Source: CSP1-5 sp964558395 (lineage in GTDB: Bacteria > Methylomirabilota > Methylomirabilia > Methylomirabilales > CSP1-5). From it: a stretch of 64,000 nucleotides of DNA. The stretch is from positions 1-64,000 of the forward strand of contig CAZLDS010000005.1 of assembly GCA_964558395.1 (NCBI GenBank), read 5' to 3'. Shown here piece by piece: positions 23,964 to 31,602 of the stretch. The translations under genes and the position numbers were made by a program. Numbering within the stretch: the first letter of the stretch is position 1; every line of letters begins with the position of its first letter. The notes beneath the pieces are model-generated. The model did no database searches, was not told where the DNA came from, and saw only the letters and a program-made list of their open reading frames with translations.

Positions 23964-25148
23964 ATGGCCCACCGAACCGGAAAACCAGCTGGCACATCCG
24001 GTATCACCAAGGAGGAATACGAACTCCAATGCCTTCTCCGAAATCCCACCTTCCAAGAGGAAGTTGTGGAGTATTATCGAAGCGTTCCCCTCCTCCACAA
24101 AATTCTGACCCCTCAAGAATGGAAGGATTGGATACAGGAGAAAAAACGGCACGGGGTATCACTCAAATCGTCTATTTCTCCCATGGCGAGGGAAGAGGTG
24201 GATATCCTGTGCAGTCCCTTCGTCCGCTGGTATGGAGATAGGCATTTCGCCCTTATCCCGACTAACCGTGATGAATTTGACCGGTTCATTGCAGCACATA
24301 AAGCCCTCGACTACAGAGTGGACGGAATCCTGCCGGAACGTGATCAATATTCAATGGTGACCGGCATTGCAAAGCAAACGGTCAATAATGCTCAGGCTCG
24401 AATCCAGCAACGTTATCCCCGCGTTACGAGCTTTGTCCCGACCACTTTTCTCGCGGTCCTCTGGACAGAGCCATTAAGGGCGGCTCGCCCCACCCAAGTT
24501 ACAGATCCCTGGATCAGCTTTCTCAAGTTTCTCCGGGATAAATACTGCCCAAGTCTTTCTCTCGAACAGGTGGAGAGTCTTCTATTACAGACGAGCCCTG
24601 GTATCATGGACTTGATCAACATGGCGCGCCTATACCATACTGCAGGCTTATTTGATACCGCGAAGATTTATATTCCGATCTACGAGGACACCCGAGCGCA
24701 GGATCTCGATTTTAAGGCCATCGCACGATGGCAGCGTGAAGTCTATGGGAAAAAGAAAAGGGCACGGGAGGACAAATATAACCTATATCTTCGCTGCTAC
24801 GATCAGTTAGTCAAGGACCGCCTCTCTCTTCGGAAGATAGCTCGGCGTGAGGGTATCGACCGTCACACGGCACTGCGGGCAATAGAACGAGCATTCCAAG
24901 ACATTCTGGGCAAACGTTACCGGAAAGAAGAAGTTCCACGGGAGAGCCTTCTGGATCATCTTAAAAAGTGTTCCACTTGTTCTGTGAGAGAAAATTTGTG
25001 CCCCACGGGTGAGAGCCTGTTAAATCAAGAAGTGAGAGTCCAGCCTGGTAAAGAATTGAGCATCGGAGTCCCATCGTACGACTTAAATGAAGTGCACACA
25101 ACAACCGGTGGTGGCAGGCGTACAGGCCGCAAAAAAAGGGCGGATTAA
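23964..25148 (+). CDS. Uncharacterised HTH-containing protein of the island
   Basis: This 394-residue soluble protein starts at ATG 23964 (GGGAGGAG upstream). Its N-terminal half is unlike anything I recognise. Around residues 280-325 it has a sigma-region-4-like helix-turn-helix (DRLSLRKIARREGIDRHTAL), and near the C-terminus a C-x2-C...C cluster (CSTCSVRENLC). The tail is basic (GRRTGRKKRAD). It heads a run of small DNA-binding genes, so a regulatory or replication role in a mobile element is plausible. This is inference from position and the HTH. Confidence 0.6.
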   Translation: MAHRTGKPAGTSGITKEEYELQCLLRNPTFQEEVVEYYRSVPLLHKILTPQEWKDWIQEKKRHGVSLKSSISPMAREEVDILCSPFVRWYGDRHFALIPTNRDEFDRFIAAHKALDYRVDGILPERDQYSMVTGIAKQTVNNAQARIQQRYPRVTSFVPTTFLAVLWTEPLRAARPTQVTDPWISFLKFLRDKYCPSLSLEQVESLLLQTSPGIMDLINMARLYHTAGLFDTAKIYIPIYEDTRAQDLDFKAIARWQREVYGKKKRAREDKYNLYLRCYDQLVKDRLSLRKIARREGIDRHTALRAIERAFQDILGKRYRKEEVPRESLLDHLKKCSTCSVRENLCPTGESLLNQEVRVQPGKELSIGVPSYDLNEVHTTTGGGRRTGRKKRAD

Positions 25149-25293
25149 CTGTAAAAATCCCCTCCACGCCTACTGTCTTCCCTCTGTCCTCTTGATATCC
25201 CCAAGCTGGAAAATAAGACCCCCCCCCTTATTCGCGCACTCACTATTAGTGAGGGACCGTGGTGTGACACTCACAATCTCAAGGAGGGGGACG
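25149..25293. other. Intergenic gap in the island
   Basis: This 145-base stretch has a CCCCCCC run and a weak CACTCACTATTAGTGAGGG inverted repeat (about 25238-25256) that could be an operator for the excisionase-like gene downstream. Otherwise I see nothing in it. Confidence 0.35.
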
Positions 25294-25500
25294 ATGGAGA
25301 GACTTCTCCGCGTGGACGAAGTGGCAGAACGGCTGGGCCTGCGCCCATCAACGGTACGAAAGCTTATTTATCTTCGCGCTATCCCCGTGGTTCGGCCAAC
25401 AAAGAGGGCGGTGAGGATAAGGCGGGAGGACGTGGAGGCAATTATCAGACGTGGGTATCGACCGGGAAGCCAGGCATCGAAACATGGGGTGGCGGGGTGA
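25294..25500 (+). CDS. Excisionase-like helix-turn-helix protein
   Basis: This 68-residue protein is a MerR/excisionase-type winged HTH: LLRVDEVAERLGLRPSTVRK, then RAIPVVRPTKRAVRIRREDVE. Such proteins steer integrase directionality or act as small repressors. The ribosome site AAGGAGGGGG is strong. It overlaps the start of the following broken gene. It fits with the decayed recombinase at the right end of the island. Confidence 0.75.
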   Translation: MERLLRVDEVAERLGLRPSTVRKLIYLRAIPVVRPTKRAVRIRREDVEAIIRRGYRPGSQASKHGVAG

Positions 25501-26500
25501 CGGTCAGAATCACCCGGAAAAGGCGACACCTCTGGCAGTTATAGCCAGGTGGGTTCGGGCAGGGGTGTTGACCCTCCTTCCGCCATCGGCGAGGGATGTG
25601 CTCTACGTGCTAGGGGCGCATACGAACAGCGAGGGCGAGGCATGACCCAGGGCTGCAGAAATTGCAAGGCTCACCCCCCACAAACGCCAAACGATTTATC
25701 GCGCCTTTAAGGAAATTCAGAGAGTAGGAGTGTTCACGCGAGTGGGCAGGTTCCGTGGGCCTGGCTATAACGTCCCAGGCTCGATTATTTTTCGCCTTAG
25801 GCCCTACGATGCAGCAGCACAAAGCCGATTACAGGCCTTACTAGATGTACCTATGGCAGGGACATCTAAAAGTGGCAATAGGCGACGTTTCATCAGGCCA
25901 GTTGTCCCTGAAGGAGCACCACTAGTTGTTCCTGAAGCGGTCAAACCAGTTGTTCCTCTCACAGGGACACAGAAAGGGTATTTGGAAAGGGAAAAAGAAA
26001 GGGTATTTGGAAAGGGGAGTCTGAGGGGAAAACCATACGGCCAGGCTCAGCCGTCGGCTTCTCCGCCTTTAGTAGTAGAGGCTCCAAAGTCATTGCCTGG
26101 CCTTTCAGAGCAAAAAGACAAAGACGCCGCAAGAAGGGATAAACAACGGCAGGACCTTCTCCAATTCATGCAGCAGGGCCATCCGGCCCTTTCGTGGTGC
26201 ATCGAGCATTTAGCCCGAAGAGGATACGACCCCTCCGATGTTGAGTGCGCCTACAGAGAGGCGAGAATGGGGAGAGGGCTTCTGTGCCCCAGAGCGATGG
26301 CCAAGACGGGAATGAACGGCGTCTGTGCCTTGGTATCGGGAGGGACCGGTCAGAGTGTGTTTTGTTGCCGCTCCCTGGCAGCCGGTATTGTCGCCACCAT
26401 CAACGGCAGGCGGTCAAAGCATAATGCCAGCACCGCACCGAAAGGTTACGGCGCAAGATCTGATGGACAGGCTGGACCGGATCGAAAAAAAGGTGGATAA
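25484..26500 (+). pseudogene. HTH replication/regulatory protein interrupted by an in-frame TGA
   Basis: The frame reads RAGVLTLLPPSARDVLYVLG then AHTNSEGEA, a TGA at 25643-25645, and continues without shift as PRAAEIARLTPHKRQTIYRA and FKEIQRVGVFTRVGRF. This is a classic winged HTH as found in phage/plasmid replisome organisers, split by one stop. The later part has a proline/valine linker (VVPEGAPLVVPEAVKPVVP) and an acid-basic region ending in a weakly conserved C-terminus. I read it as a nonsense-broken gene; a second product starting after the stop is possible but would lack half of the HTH. Confidence 0.6.
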
Positions 26501-26777
26501 ACTCGTTCACCTTACCGACAACCATACCGGCGGCCATACGAGTGCTAAGGCGACCCTTCAGAGCCTGGGGTTGCCCGCTGATGGGCTTCTTGTCGGCTGG
26601 GCCGAAATTAGTCGCTTCACGCGGAAGGCCCCTTCGACCTTGCGGAAGTACGCCCGCGTCATGCATTTTCCCGCAGTCAGGTGGGGCAGGTTTGTGGTTA
26701 GCGATCCCCAGATGATTCGCAACTGGCTCTTTGCCGTGAAGAGGGCGAAGGATGAAGGCAGAAAAAGGCACCCCTAA
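26424..26777 (+). CDS. Small HTH DNA-binding protein with coiled-coil N-terminus
   Basis: This 117-residue protein (start ATG 26424; ATG 26463 is an alternative) has a short coiled-coil (MDRLDRIEKKVDKLVHL) and a C-terminal excisionase-like HTH (GWAEISRFTRKAPSTLRKYA, then FPAVRWGRFVVSDPQMIRNW). It overlaps the end of the upstream broken frame by ~77 bases. Its size and layout resemble small phage-type DNA-binding proteins that recognise target sites, similar to terminase small subunits or excisionases. Confidence 0.6.
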   Translation: MPAPHRKVTAQDLMDRLDRIEKKVDKLVHLTDNHTGGHTSAKATLQSLGLPADGLLVGWAEISRFTRKAPSTLRKYARVMHFPAVRWGRFVVSDPQMIRNWLFAVKRAKDEGRKRHP

Positions 26778-26874
26778 GTCTTTATGGACACCGGACCAGC
26801 TCTCACGTGCTCTATCCGGGCTGTGCTCCAAGGAATAGTAAGTCTCGCTCTCGCCACGGCAGAGGGGCAAGGGC

Positions 26875-27138
26875 TTGAGCCGGTTCGAGCATAAGAGAGA
26901 GGCCGTTGAGCCTAGCGCTGTGCGGCCGACGTATCTCGACTGGCGCGGGCTCTCGATCTACGCCTCGTGCAGCAAGCGCTGGCTCCAAGCCCATGTGCCC
27001 CCTTCCCTCCGCTTCCGGGTGGACGGAAAGGTGCTGATCCGGCTCCAGGAGTTCGATTCCTGGATCGAACGCTTCCGCGAAGGCCAGGATGTTGACCGCG
27101 TATTGACCGAAGTCATGGAGGGGCTAAAGCGTGTGTAA
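26875..27138 (+). CDS. Small excisionase-like protein
   Basis: This 87-residue frame begins with a TTG after AGGGGCAAGGG. It contains LDWRGLSIYASCSKRWLQAH, FRVDGKVLIRLQEFDSWIERF: a minimal winged HTH where the wing is followed by a helix, as in excisionases and AlpA-type regulators. It ends 107 bases before the next small gene. Confidence is limited by the non-ATG start. Confidence 0.5.
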   Translation: MSRFEHKREAVEPSAVRPTYLDWRGLSIYASCSKRWLQAHVPPSLRFRVDGKVLIRLQEFDSWIERFREGQDVDRVLTEVMEGLKRV

Positions 27139-27244
27139 TCAAGGATCCCTTGACTGACACATAAAGGGAAAAGCTAATGATTTCAACTAGTTGGCAATTA
27201 ACATCATACCCTAGTTGCAGATAGGTTGCGTGTTAGAGCGAGAA

Positions 27245-27565
27245 ATGACGATATTCGACAGCGTCAATTCGTGTCCATCCTGCAAGCCGCCCTCTGTTTG
27301 GCTCACTGACCATCCGGCGCTTGGTTATGAGGAAGAGCTGGCGAGGATGGGCTACATTGCAATCTTTAAGGGCTGTCCCTCATGTCTCTTACTCTGGGTC
27401 GCTATCCCGACAGAAGCAGAGCATTGGGACCAGCTCTCTTCTGCAGAGATGACATCATGGACGTTTACGGAGGGCTACTGTCTGGTGCCAGCGGATCCAG
27501 GACTGATGATCGGAAAATTTTTTGGCGGAGAGAAACTTCGAGGCGAGCGGAGGGTCGGGGGGTAG
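27245..27565 (+). CDS. Small cysteine-containing protein of the island
   Basis: This 106-residue protein begins at ATG 27245. It carries two CPSC knuckles (residues ~9-12 and ~42-45), which suggests one zinc ribbon, in the contexts NSCPSCKPPSVWL and FKGCPSCLLLW. No family is recognised. The C-terminal ~12 residues are low-complexity glycine/arginine. Confidence 0.45.
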   Translation: MTIFDSVNSCPSCKPPSVWLTDHPALGYEEELARMGYIAIFKGCPSCLLLWVAIPTEAEHWDQLSSAEMTSWTFTEGYCLVPADPGLMIGKFFGGEKLRGERRVGG

Positions 27566-27643
27566 GCCGGGGGGTGGGGTCGCGCCTGGCATCGCGGCAT
27601 CGGGTTAGTCCCAATTGGCGATTTTGAGGCAGGAACCAAGACC

Positions 27644-27925
27644 GTGAACGAAACCGCAATTACCATTGACCATGACGACGGCAGGGTTCGCGTGGACACC
27701 AAGTCGCGGCGTTACCAGACCCAGCTTCAGAGAGCAGGCTTCAAGCCCCTTTCCTCCCTTGGCCCCTACTCCTCATGGGAAGGCTCTCAGGAGCAGCTCC
27801 CGCCGACATTGTTTCGCAAGGGCAAGTCGGCCCGCAAGGGAAGGAGTGCATTGGATCTTGCTGAGGCTCGAAAGGTCCGGGATGCCTCTCGGAGCAGACC
27901 TGAAATGGCGTCCTACGTAGAATAA
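27644..27925 (+). CDS. Small basic protein, unknown
   Basis: This 93-residue frame starts at GTG 27644 with AGGAA upstream. It is basic and polar (VDTKSRRYQTQLQRAGFKPL, FRKGKSARKGRSALD). A different, antisense membrane-type frame overlaps its end (27741-28037, - strand); only one of the two is likely real in the overlap. Confidence 0.4.
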   Translation: MNETAITIDHDDGRVRVDTKSRRYQTQLQRAGFKPLSSLGPYSSWEGSQEQLPPTLFRKGKSARKGRSALDLAEARKVRDASRSRPEMASYVE

Positions 27926-28037
27926 TCGGGGCTAGAATCGCGCGCATGGGGTGTAGAACGTATCGTACGATAGCACACAAGCTGAGTGCTAGGCCAATGA
28001 ATATTCCAAAGAACGCTAACGCTATTTCTTTCAGCAT
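27741..28037 (-). CDS. Possible small membrane protein (N-terminal part convincing)
   Basis: From ATG 28037 the first ~40 residues (MLKEIALAFFGIFIGLALSL, then CAIVRYVLHPMRAILAPIIL) look like a real one- or two-helix membrane protein. The remaining ~58 residues lie antisense to the gene at 27644 and have no recognisable features. It follows the 30-residue ORF at 28065-28157 on the same strand, as in a small two-gene holin-like unit. Low confidence. Confidence 0.3.
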   Translation of the reverse strand: MLKEIALAFFGIFIGLALSLCAIVRYVLHPMRAILAPIILRRTPFQVCSERHPGPFEPQQDPMHSFPCGPTCPCETMSAGAAPESLPMRSRGQGRKGA

Positions 28038-28064
28038 TTGATTCCAGCAACGGTCGTCTTCTTA

Positions 28065-28157
28065 CTATCTCGGTGGCAACGATTTGGCGATCAGGCCAAC
28101 AAAGAAGCTCAGTGTGATTATCGTGACCCCAGCCAGTGCCACCTCCCCGCCAGTCAT
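28065..28157 (-). CDS. Tiny membrane ORF (30 residues)
   Basis: The - strand carries TGGAGGACTCGCA then ATG at 28157, encoding MTGGEVALAGVTIITLSFFV and GLIAKSLPPR: a single hydrophobic helix with a basic tail and a good ribosome site. It is below the size most gene callers accept. The neighbouring - strand membrane frame supports it weakly. Confidence 0.35.
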   Translation of the reverse strand: MTGGEVALAGVTIITLSFFVGLIAKSLPPR

Positions 28158-28400
28158 TGCGAGTCCTCCATTTACTATAATCGGTGGATTATCGTGCGCC
28201 CGTCAATCCGGTACAGCCCCTTTTTTCTCATCGGCGAAACTACCATGGCTTGCATCGGGCGAATTGCTTAATGATTGTTTGTTTCAGGGGCGGGGCCCAT
28301 GGCGAGGCTCCAGATTGGAGACCGTGGGGATCGGAGAGAAAGCAGATAAAGCGGGGGAAAGCTGCTGCCCGAAGAAGGAGGCCAGAACGTCGGAGGAGAA
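28158..28400. other. Gap before the zinc-ribbon genes
   Basis: About 240 bases with no supported gene. A + strand frame spanning it (28084-28419) has poor composition and overlaps the true zinc-ribbon start at 28401, so I do not call it. Confidence 0.4.
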
Positions 28401-28526
28401 ATGGCTAAGCGAGACTTAGACTTTGCAGAGCCCATGCTTCGGATTTGCCCGAATTGTGGCCTGAGTTACTTAACGCCCGAGCTACAACCCCGCTGCTCAA
28501 GTTGTGGGCATCGGGAGGGAACGTGA
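28401..28526 (+). CDS. Zinc-ribbon microprotein (41 residues)
   Basis: ATG 28401 is preceded by GGAGGAG and encodes a 41-residue protein with two knuckles, C16-x2-C19 (ICPNCGLSYL) and C32-x2-C35 (RCSSCGHREG). This is a textbook four-cysteine zinc ribbon. Its position among small DNA-binding genes suggests a nucleic-acid-binding or adaptor role. Confidence 0.55.
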   Translation: MAKRDLDFAEPMLRICPNCGLSYLTPELQPRCSSCGHREGT

Positions 28527-28568
28527 GCCCTTTTTATTGCTATTCGTCTTTGACGGATAAATTAAAAA

Positions 28569-28846
28569 ATGGATAATCGGCATATTTGTAAACGCTGCCA
28601 GCGGGATTTTACGGCTAGGGCCGACGCGAAATACTGCGAGGATAAATGCCGCAAAGCTGCTTGGTGGGTAAGACTCCGATCCGATGCTCAGCGCGGGCGG
28701 AAACGGGGCTTCGGGAAGAGACCAGGGGGCGGACACAGCCACCAAAGGAGCCTGTTGACGAGCCCGCCCCGCCTACTGTGCCGGTCAGTCAGGATTTTGT
28801 GAACTGGGTGAGGCATCAGCGGTGGGAGGATGGGGGGCTGAAATAA
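28569..28846 (+). pseudogene. Zinc-finger protein with apparent frameshift
   Basis: The frame from ATG 28569 starts MDNRHICKRCQRDFTARADA and continues with YCEDKCRKAAWW, a known type of small C4 zinc finger. It then runs into a poor C-terminus ending at 28802. The neighbouring frame ends well (RGRTQPPKEPVDEPAPPTVP, then DFVNWVRHQRWEDGG) at 28846. The switch would lie near the GGGGG at about 28722-28726. This is either an indel, a sequencing error in a homopolymer, or a real frameshift. Confidence 0.5.
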
Positions 28847-28857
28847 CCCTCGACATG

Positions 28858-28878
28858 ATATATGCACTAGGCATATAT
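28858..28878. promoter_or_regulatory. Palindromic operator upstream of the RHH gene
   Basis: ATATATGC-ACTAG-GCATATAT is a perfect 8-base inverted repeat with a 5-base spacer, directly upstream of the ribosome site of the ribbon-helix-helix gene at 28895. RHH repressors commonly bind such sites to control their own expression. Confidence 0.65.
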
Positions 28879-28894
28879 TGGAGGTATGGAACCC

Positions 28895-29056
28895 ATGACG
28901 CTAAAACGCACGATGGTCTTTCTTGACCCCGAAGATCACCAGGCCTTGTTTGATCTGGCCCTGGACGAAAGCCGCCGACAACGCCGCCGGGTGACTATGG
29001 CGGAGATGGTCCGACAGGCGGTGAGGGAGTTTTTGAAGCGGAAGCGCAAGAAATAA
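28895..29056 (+). CDS. Ribbon-helix-helix (CopG-like) repressor
   Basis: This 53-residue protein has a short beta strand (LKRTMVFLDPEDHQAL) and two helices with the MAEMVRQAVREFL pattern of ribbon-helix-helix DNA-binding proteins. The start at 28895 has GGAGGT nine bases upstream; ATG 28886 is too close to that site. No toxin gene follows directly, so it is either an orphan antitoxin-like protein or an autoregulated repressor. The palindrome at 28858-28878 is the likely target. Confidence 0.65.
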   Translation: MTLKRTMVFLDPEDHQALFDLALDESRRQRRRVTMAEMVRQAVREFLKRKRKK

Positions 29057-29092
29057 GCGGCTAACGGCAACGCAAGATAAGATGAGATAAAA

Positions 29093-29584
29093 ATGACGAA
29101 GAAACAGCCCGCCAAGCGGAGCCCCACAGGAAAGTCTCCCGTGAAGTCCTTTGAGGAACCTAGGCGATGGAAGAAATGCGGTCACCTACGGACCAAGGAG
29201 AACACGTGCGAGGTAAGTGAAAGGCGTCCGGGTGGGAAATGCAGGGAATGTAAGAACGCCAGAAATAAGAGATGGCGACAGACAGATAAAGGATTTAAGG
29301 CGGGTTGTCGGCATAATCTCATGCAAATGGCCACGGGGTATAAATACTGGTACAACAAAGAATATTGTGCCGCACGAAGCAGGATTACCCTCAGTGGTAC
29401 GACCTATTTGCAACGATGGCCTGGGCTGGCCTTCGCGTTGGCGAAGCCCACGAACGACGGGTCATTCATCTTCGACGCACAGTCCATGGACGGGAACAGG
29501 GTTCACCGAAGGGAAATCGTGGCCGACGTGTGGATATGGCTGAGCGGCTGGTGCAGTTATTGGCCGACAGACGGAGCAGGATAG
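29093..29584 (+). pseudogene. Small cysteine-rich phage-type protein running into decayed integrase sequence
   Basis: The first ~70 residues look like a real small zinc-binding protein of phage type (WKKCGHLRTKENTC, then GGKCRECKNARNKRWR), with paired cysteines. After about residue 90 the frame runs through integrase DNA in the wrong frame and is meaningless. The gene was probably fused to the recombinase remnant by a deletion. Confidence 0.5.
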
Positions 29585-29997
29585 AGGCGGAGTCAGCGTT
29601 AAATGGTCGGGAACTCTCAGTCTGGGTTTTCCCTGATCGCACTGGTCGGCCGATTTGGTATCAGTCGGTCCGCAGGGTGTTGCTTCACGTACTCGACCTG
29701 GAGAAGATCCCCCGTTACGAGCGGGTAATGACGCATGCTTTTAGGCATTCGTGGGCCACGTGGGTCTTACAGAACGCTCCGACCTCGGGCGCAATTCTAT
29801 ACGTCAGTCGCCAGCTTGGGCATTCGTCGGCCCAGATCACCCTCGACGTATACGCGCATGTGATCCCGGAGGAGAATAGGCATTTGTCAGATATGATGGC
29901 TGCCGCAACCGCCTGCAACCTATCCGCAACCAGCCCCATAAAATCCCCGCAACCTATTGAATCTACAATGGGTACTAATCAACCCATTATTCGATGA
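29365..29997 (+). pseudogene. Tyrosine recombinase (phage integrase) C-terminal remnant
   Basis: The frame gives the catalytic half of a tyrosine recombinase: AWAGLRVGEA (Arg I), HAFRH (His-x-x-Arg), LGHSSAQITLDVYAH (His/Tyr). The N-terminal arm and core-binding domain are missing. About ten residues are absent between GLRVGEA and VIHLRRTVHG compared with the usual LxWxDID spacing, so the catalytic lobe is also damaged. It marks the right end of the accessory island. The tail overlaps the convergent Vgb-like gene by 11 bases and contains the right copy of the 17-bp repeat. Confidence 0.8.
29915..29931 (+). repeat. Right copy of the 17-bp near-identical direct repeat
   Basis: GCAACCTATCCGCAACC here, within the 3' end of the recombinase remnant, matches the sequence at 17112-17128 with one difference. 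Integrase-proximal repeats of this type often mark attachment sites. Confidence 0.4.
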
Positions 29998-31045
29998 CGC
30001 CGAGACGCCCGTTATGGCTGCCCATGTACCAGAGGCGTCCCTCGGCATCCACGGTCATCTTCCGGATCCCGAGACCCTTGGACGGCAGGGTGAACACCTG
30101 GATCTCCTCCGTCCGTGGATTCAATCGCACGACCGTGTTGGTGTAGAACTCATTGGCCCAGACCATGCCTGCCCCGTCCACCGCCACGGCGTAGGGCCCC
30201 CCGCTGGGACCTTCCGGCAAGGGGTACTCCTTGATCACCGCCTCTGAAGCGGGATCCACGCGGATCAGGCTCCCTCTGCCAAAGAGCGTGACCCAGAGCG
30301 AGCCGTCAGGGGACGTGGCGATGCGCAGCGGCCGCGCCTCCGGATTGAGGGCCAATTCTGTGATCGAGCCTGTCGCCGGGTCCAACTTGCCGAGACTACC
30401 GGGATCAAGCTGGCAGAACCAAACATTGCCCTCTTGATCAAGGGCAATGCCGTCGGGCTGCCCCGAGGCCTTGTACTCAGTGAATTCTCCCGTGTGGGTA
30501 TCCAGTCGACCGATCCGGCTGGCCTTCTGAGTGGTGAACCAGATGAAACCCGACTTGTCCAAGACCAGGGTGTGCGGGTCACCCCCCGAGGGGAGCTTGT
30601 ATTCGACCACCTTCCCGGTCGTGGGGGCGAGGAGGCCAATGGTACCGTTGCCATTCCCCGCATACCAGACCTGGCCACTCAGATCCACGATGAGGCCATG
30701 GGGCTTGGCCCCGCGCAGCAGGTCCCACTCGGTGAATGTCTGTTGGGTAACATCAAAACGTCCAATCTTGTTCCCGGCCATGATGGCAAAGTAGATGTTG
30801 CCGTCGGGGCCAGGCGCGGGGTCTCGGGCAAACCGCGGCGTGGGCACCGCCCATTCGGTAATCTTCCCCTCGATCTCCCGCGACCCCGGCATAACGACGG
30901 AGTTGGACGCGGCAACGGACATAACTTGTGCTACACCACAAAAGAGACCAAGGATGAAAGCCCATGTCTTTGGGCGCAAGCGAATCAGTCCTCTCTGCGT
31001 TCCGCGTCCATAGACCAGTCTATACGGCCGCGGCCTTTTCTCCAA
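29987..31045 (-). CDS. Vgb-like (streptogramin B lyase family) beta-propeller protein, exported
   Basis: This 352-residue protein has a hydrophobic export segment at about 27-45 and then seven blades of the form P-x-G-I/L-x-D-x-x-G-x-V/I-W-F/Y (for example GLIVDLSGQVWYAGN, TLVLDKSGFIWFTT, GIALDQEGNVWF). This is the Vgb/streptogramin-lyase-like propeller, which in most environmental bacteria is not an antibiotic enzyme. The start is a TTG at 31045 and is uncertain; no in-frame ATG lies upstream before a stop. It ends into the integrase remnant. Confidence 0.8.
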   Translation of the reverse strand: MEKRPRPYRLVYGRGTQRGLIRLRPKTWAFILGLFCGVAQVMSVAASNSVVMPGSREIEGKITEWAVPTPRFARDPAPGPDGNIYFAIMAGNKIGRFDVTQQTFTEWDLLRGAKPHGLIVDLSGQVWYAGNGNGTIGLLAPTTGKVVEYKLPSGGDPHTLVLDKSGFIWFTTQKASRIGRLDTHTGEFTEYKASGQPDGIALDQEGNVWFCQLDPGSLGKLDPATGSITELALNPEARPLRIATSPDGSLWVTLFGRGSLIRVDPASEAVIKEYPLPEGPSGGPYAVAVDGAGMVWANEFYTNTVVRLNPRTEEIQVFTLPSKGLGIRKMTVDAEGRLWYMGSHNGRLGVIE

Positions 31046-31163
31046 GCGCGCGTGTCATACTCGTCCATCCATCCGTGAATAAGCAAAGGCATTTACCCTC
31101 ATAATCTACATGAATAGTAAATAGTCAAGTACCTTGAAAAAAAGCTTTACAGTAACTGAACCC

Positions 31164-31508
31164 CTATTCCTGTGGGAGGGTGATCTCTTGTTCCATCTCA
31201 CCATAGCCGTGGACCTTATCATGAGCACGCACGCGCACCCGCCTGATGCTCCGAGGAATCGCTATTCCGGTCAGGGGTCGCGTGAACGGTTGTTCATCCA
31301 CATGCGGATGCAAGAGCACTCGCGTCGCCAGGACCTTGCCATTGGGCCCGAGAACCTCCCACCGGTCCGCGTAATGGTCCCACCCGGTATCGTCATGGCG
31401 AACAGTCACCGCAAAGGCGTACGTCCCGTCATCGGCCCGCGTCACTTCAACGGCTAACACGTCTGCCCCACCGGCCATTACCGGCACAGCAGTCCACCCG
31501 AGGAACAT
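31164..31508 (-). CDS. Small exported protein with beta-rich fold
   Basis: This 114-residue protein from ATG 31508 has a short hydrophobic start (MFLGWTAVPVMAGGA) that is probably a truncated signal peptide; the frame extends upstream through further hydrophobic residues but without a usual start codon. The body (VEVTRADDGTYAFAVTVRHD, HVDEQPFTRPLTGIAIPRSI) predicts a small beta sandwich. The family is not recognised. A short ~95-base gap separates it from the phosphatase gene. Confidence 0.55.
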   Translation of the reverse strand: MFLGWTAVPVMAGGADVLAVEVTRADDGTYAFAVTVRHDDTGWDHYADRWEVLGPNGKVLATRVLLHPHVDEQPFTRPLTGIAIPRSIRRVRVRAHDKVHGYGEMEQEITLPQE

Positions 31509-31602
31509 GAAGATGACAAGCGCGAAGTAGAATGCCCTCAGGACTACTCTCCTCCACGGCCGGTGAGACAGCGGCCCGGGCTGCTCATGACACCCCTCAA
31601 TG

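Noticed and set aside
28084..28419. 111-codon + strand frame before the zinc-ribbon gene
   Set aside because: Low-complexity composition with no ribosome site; it runs into the well-supported zinc-ribbon start at 28401.
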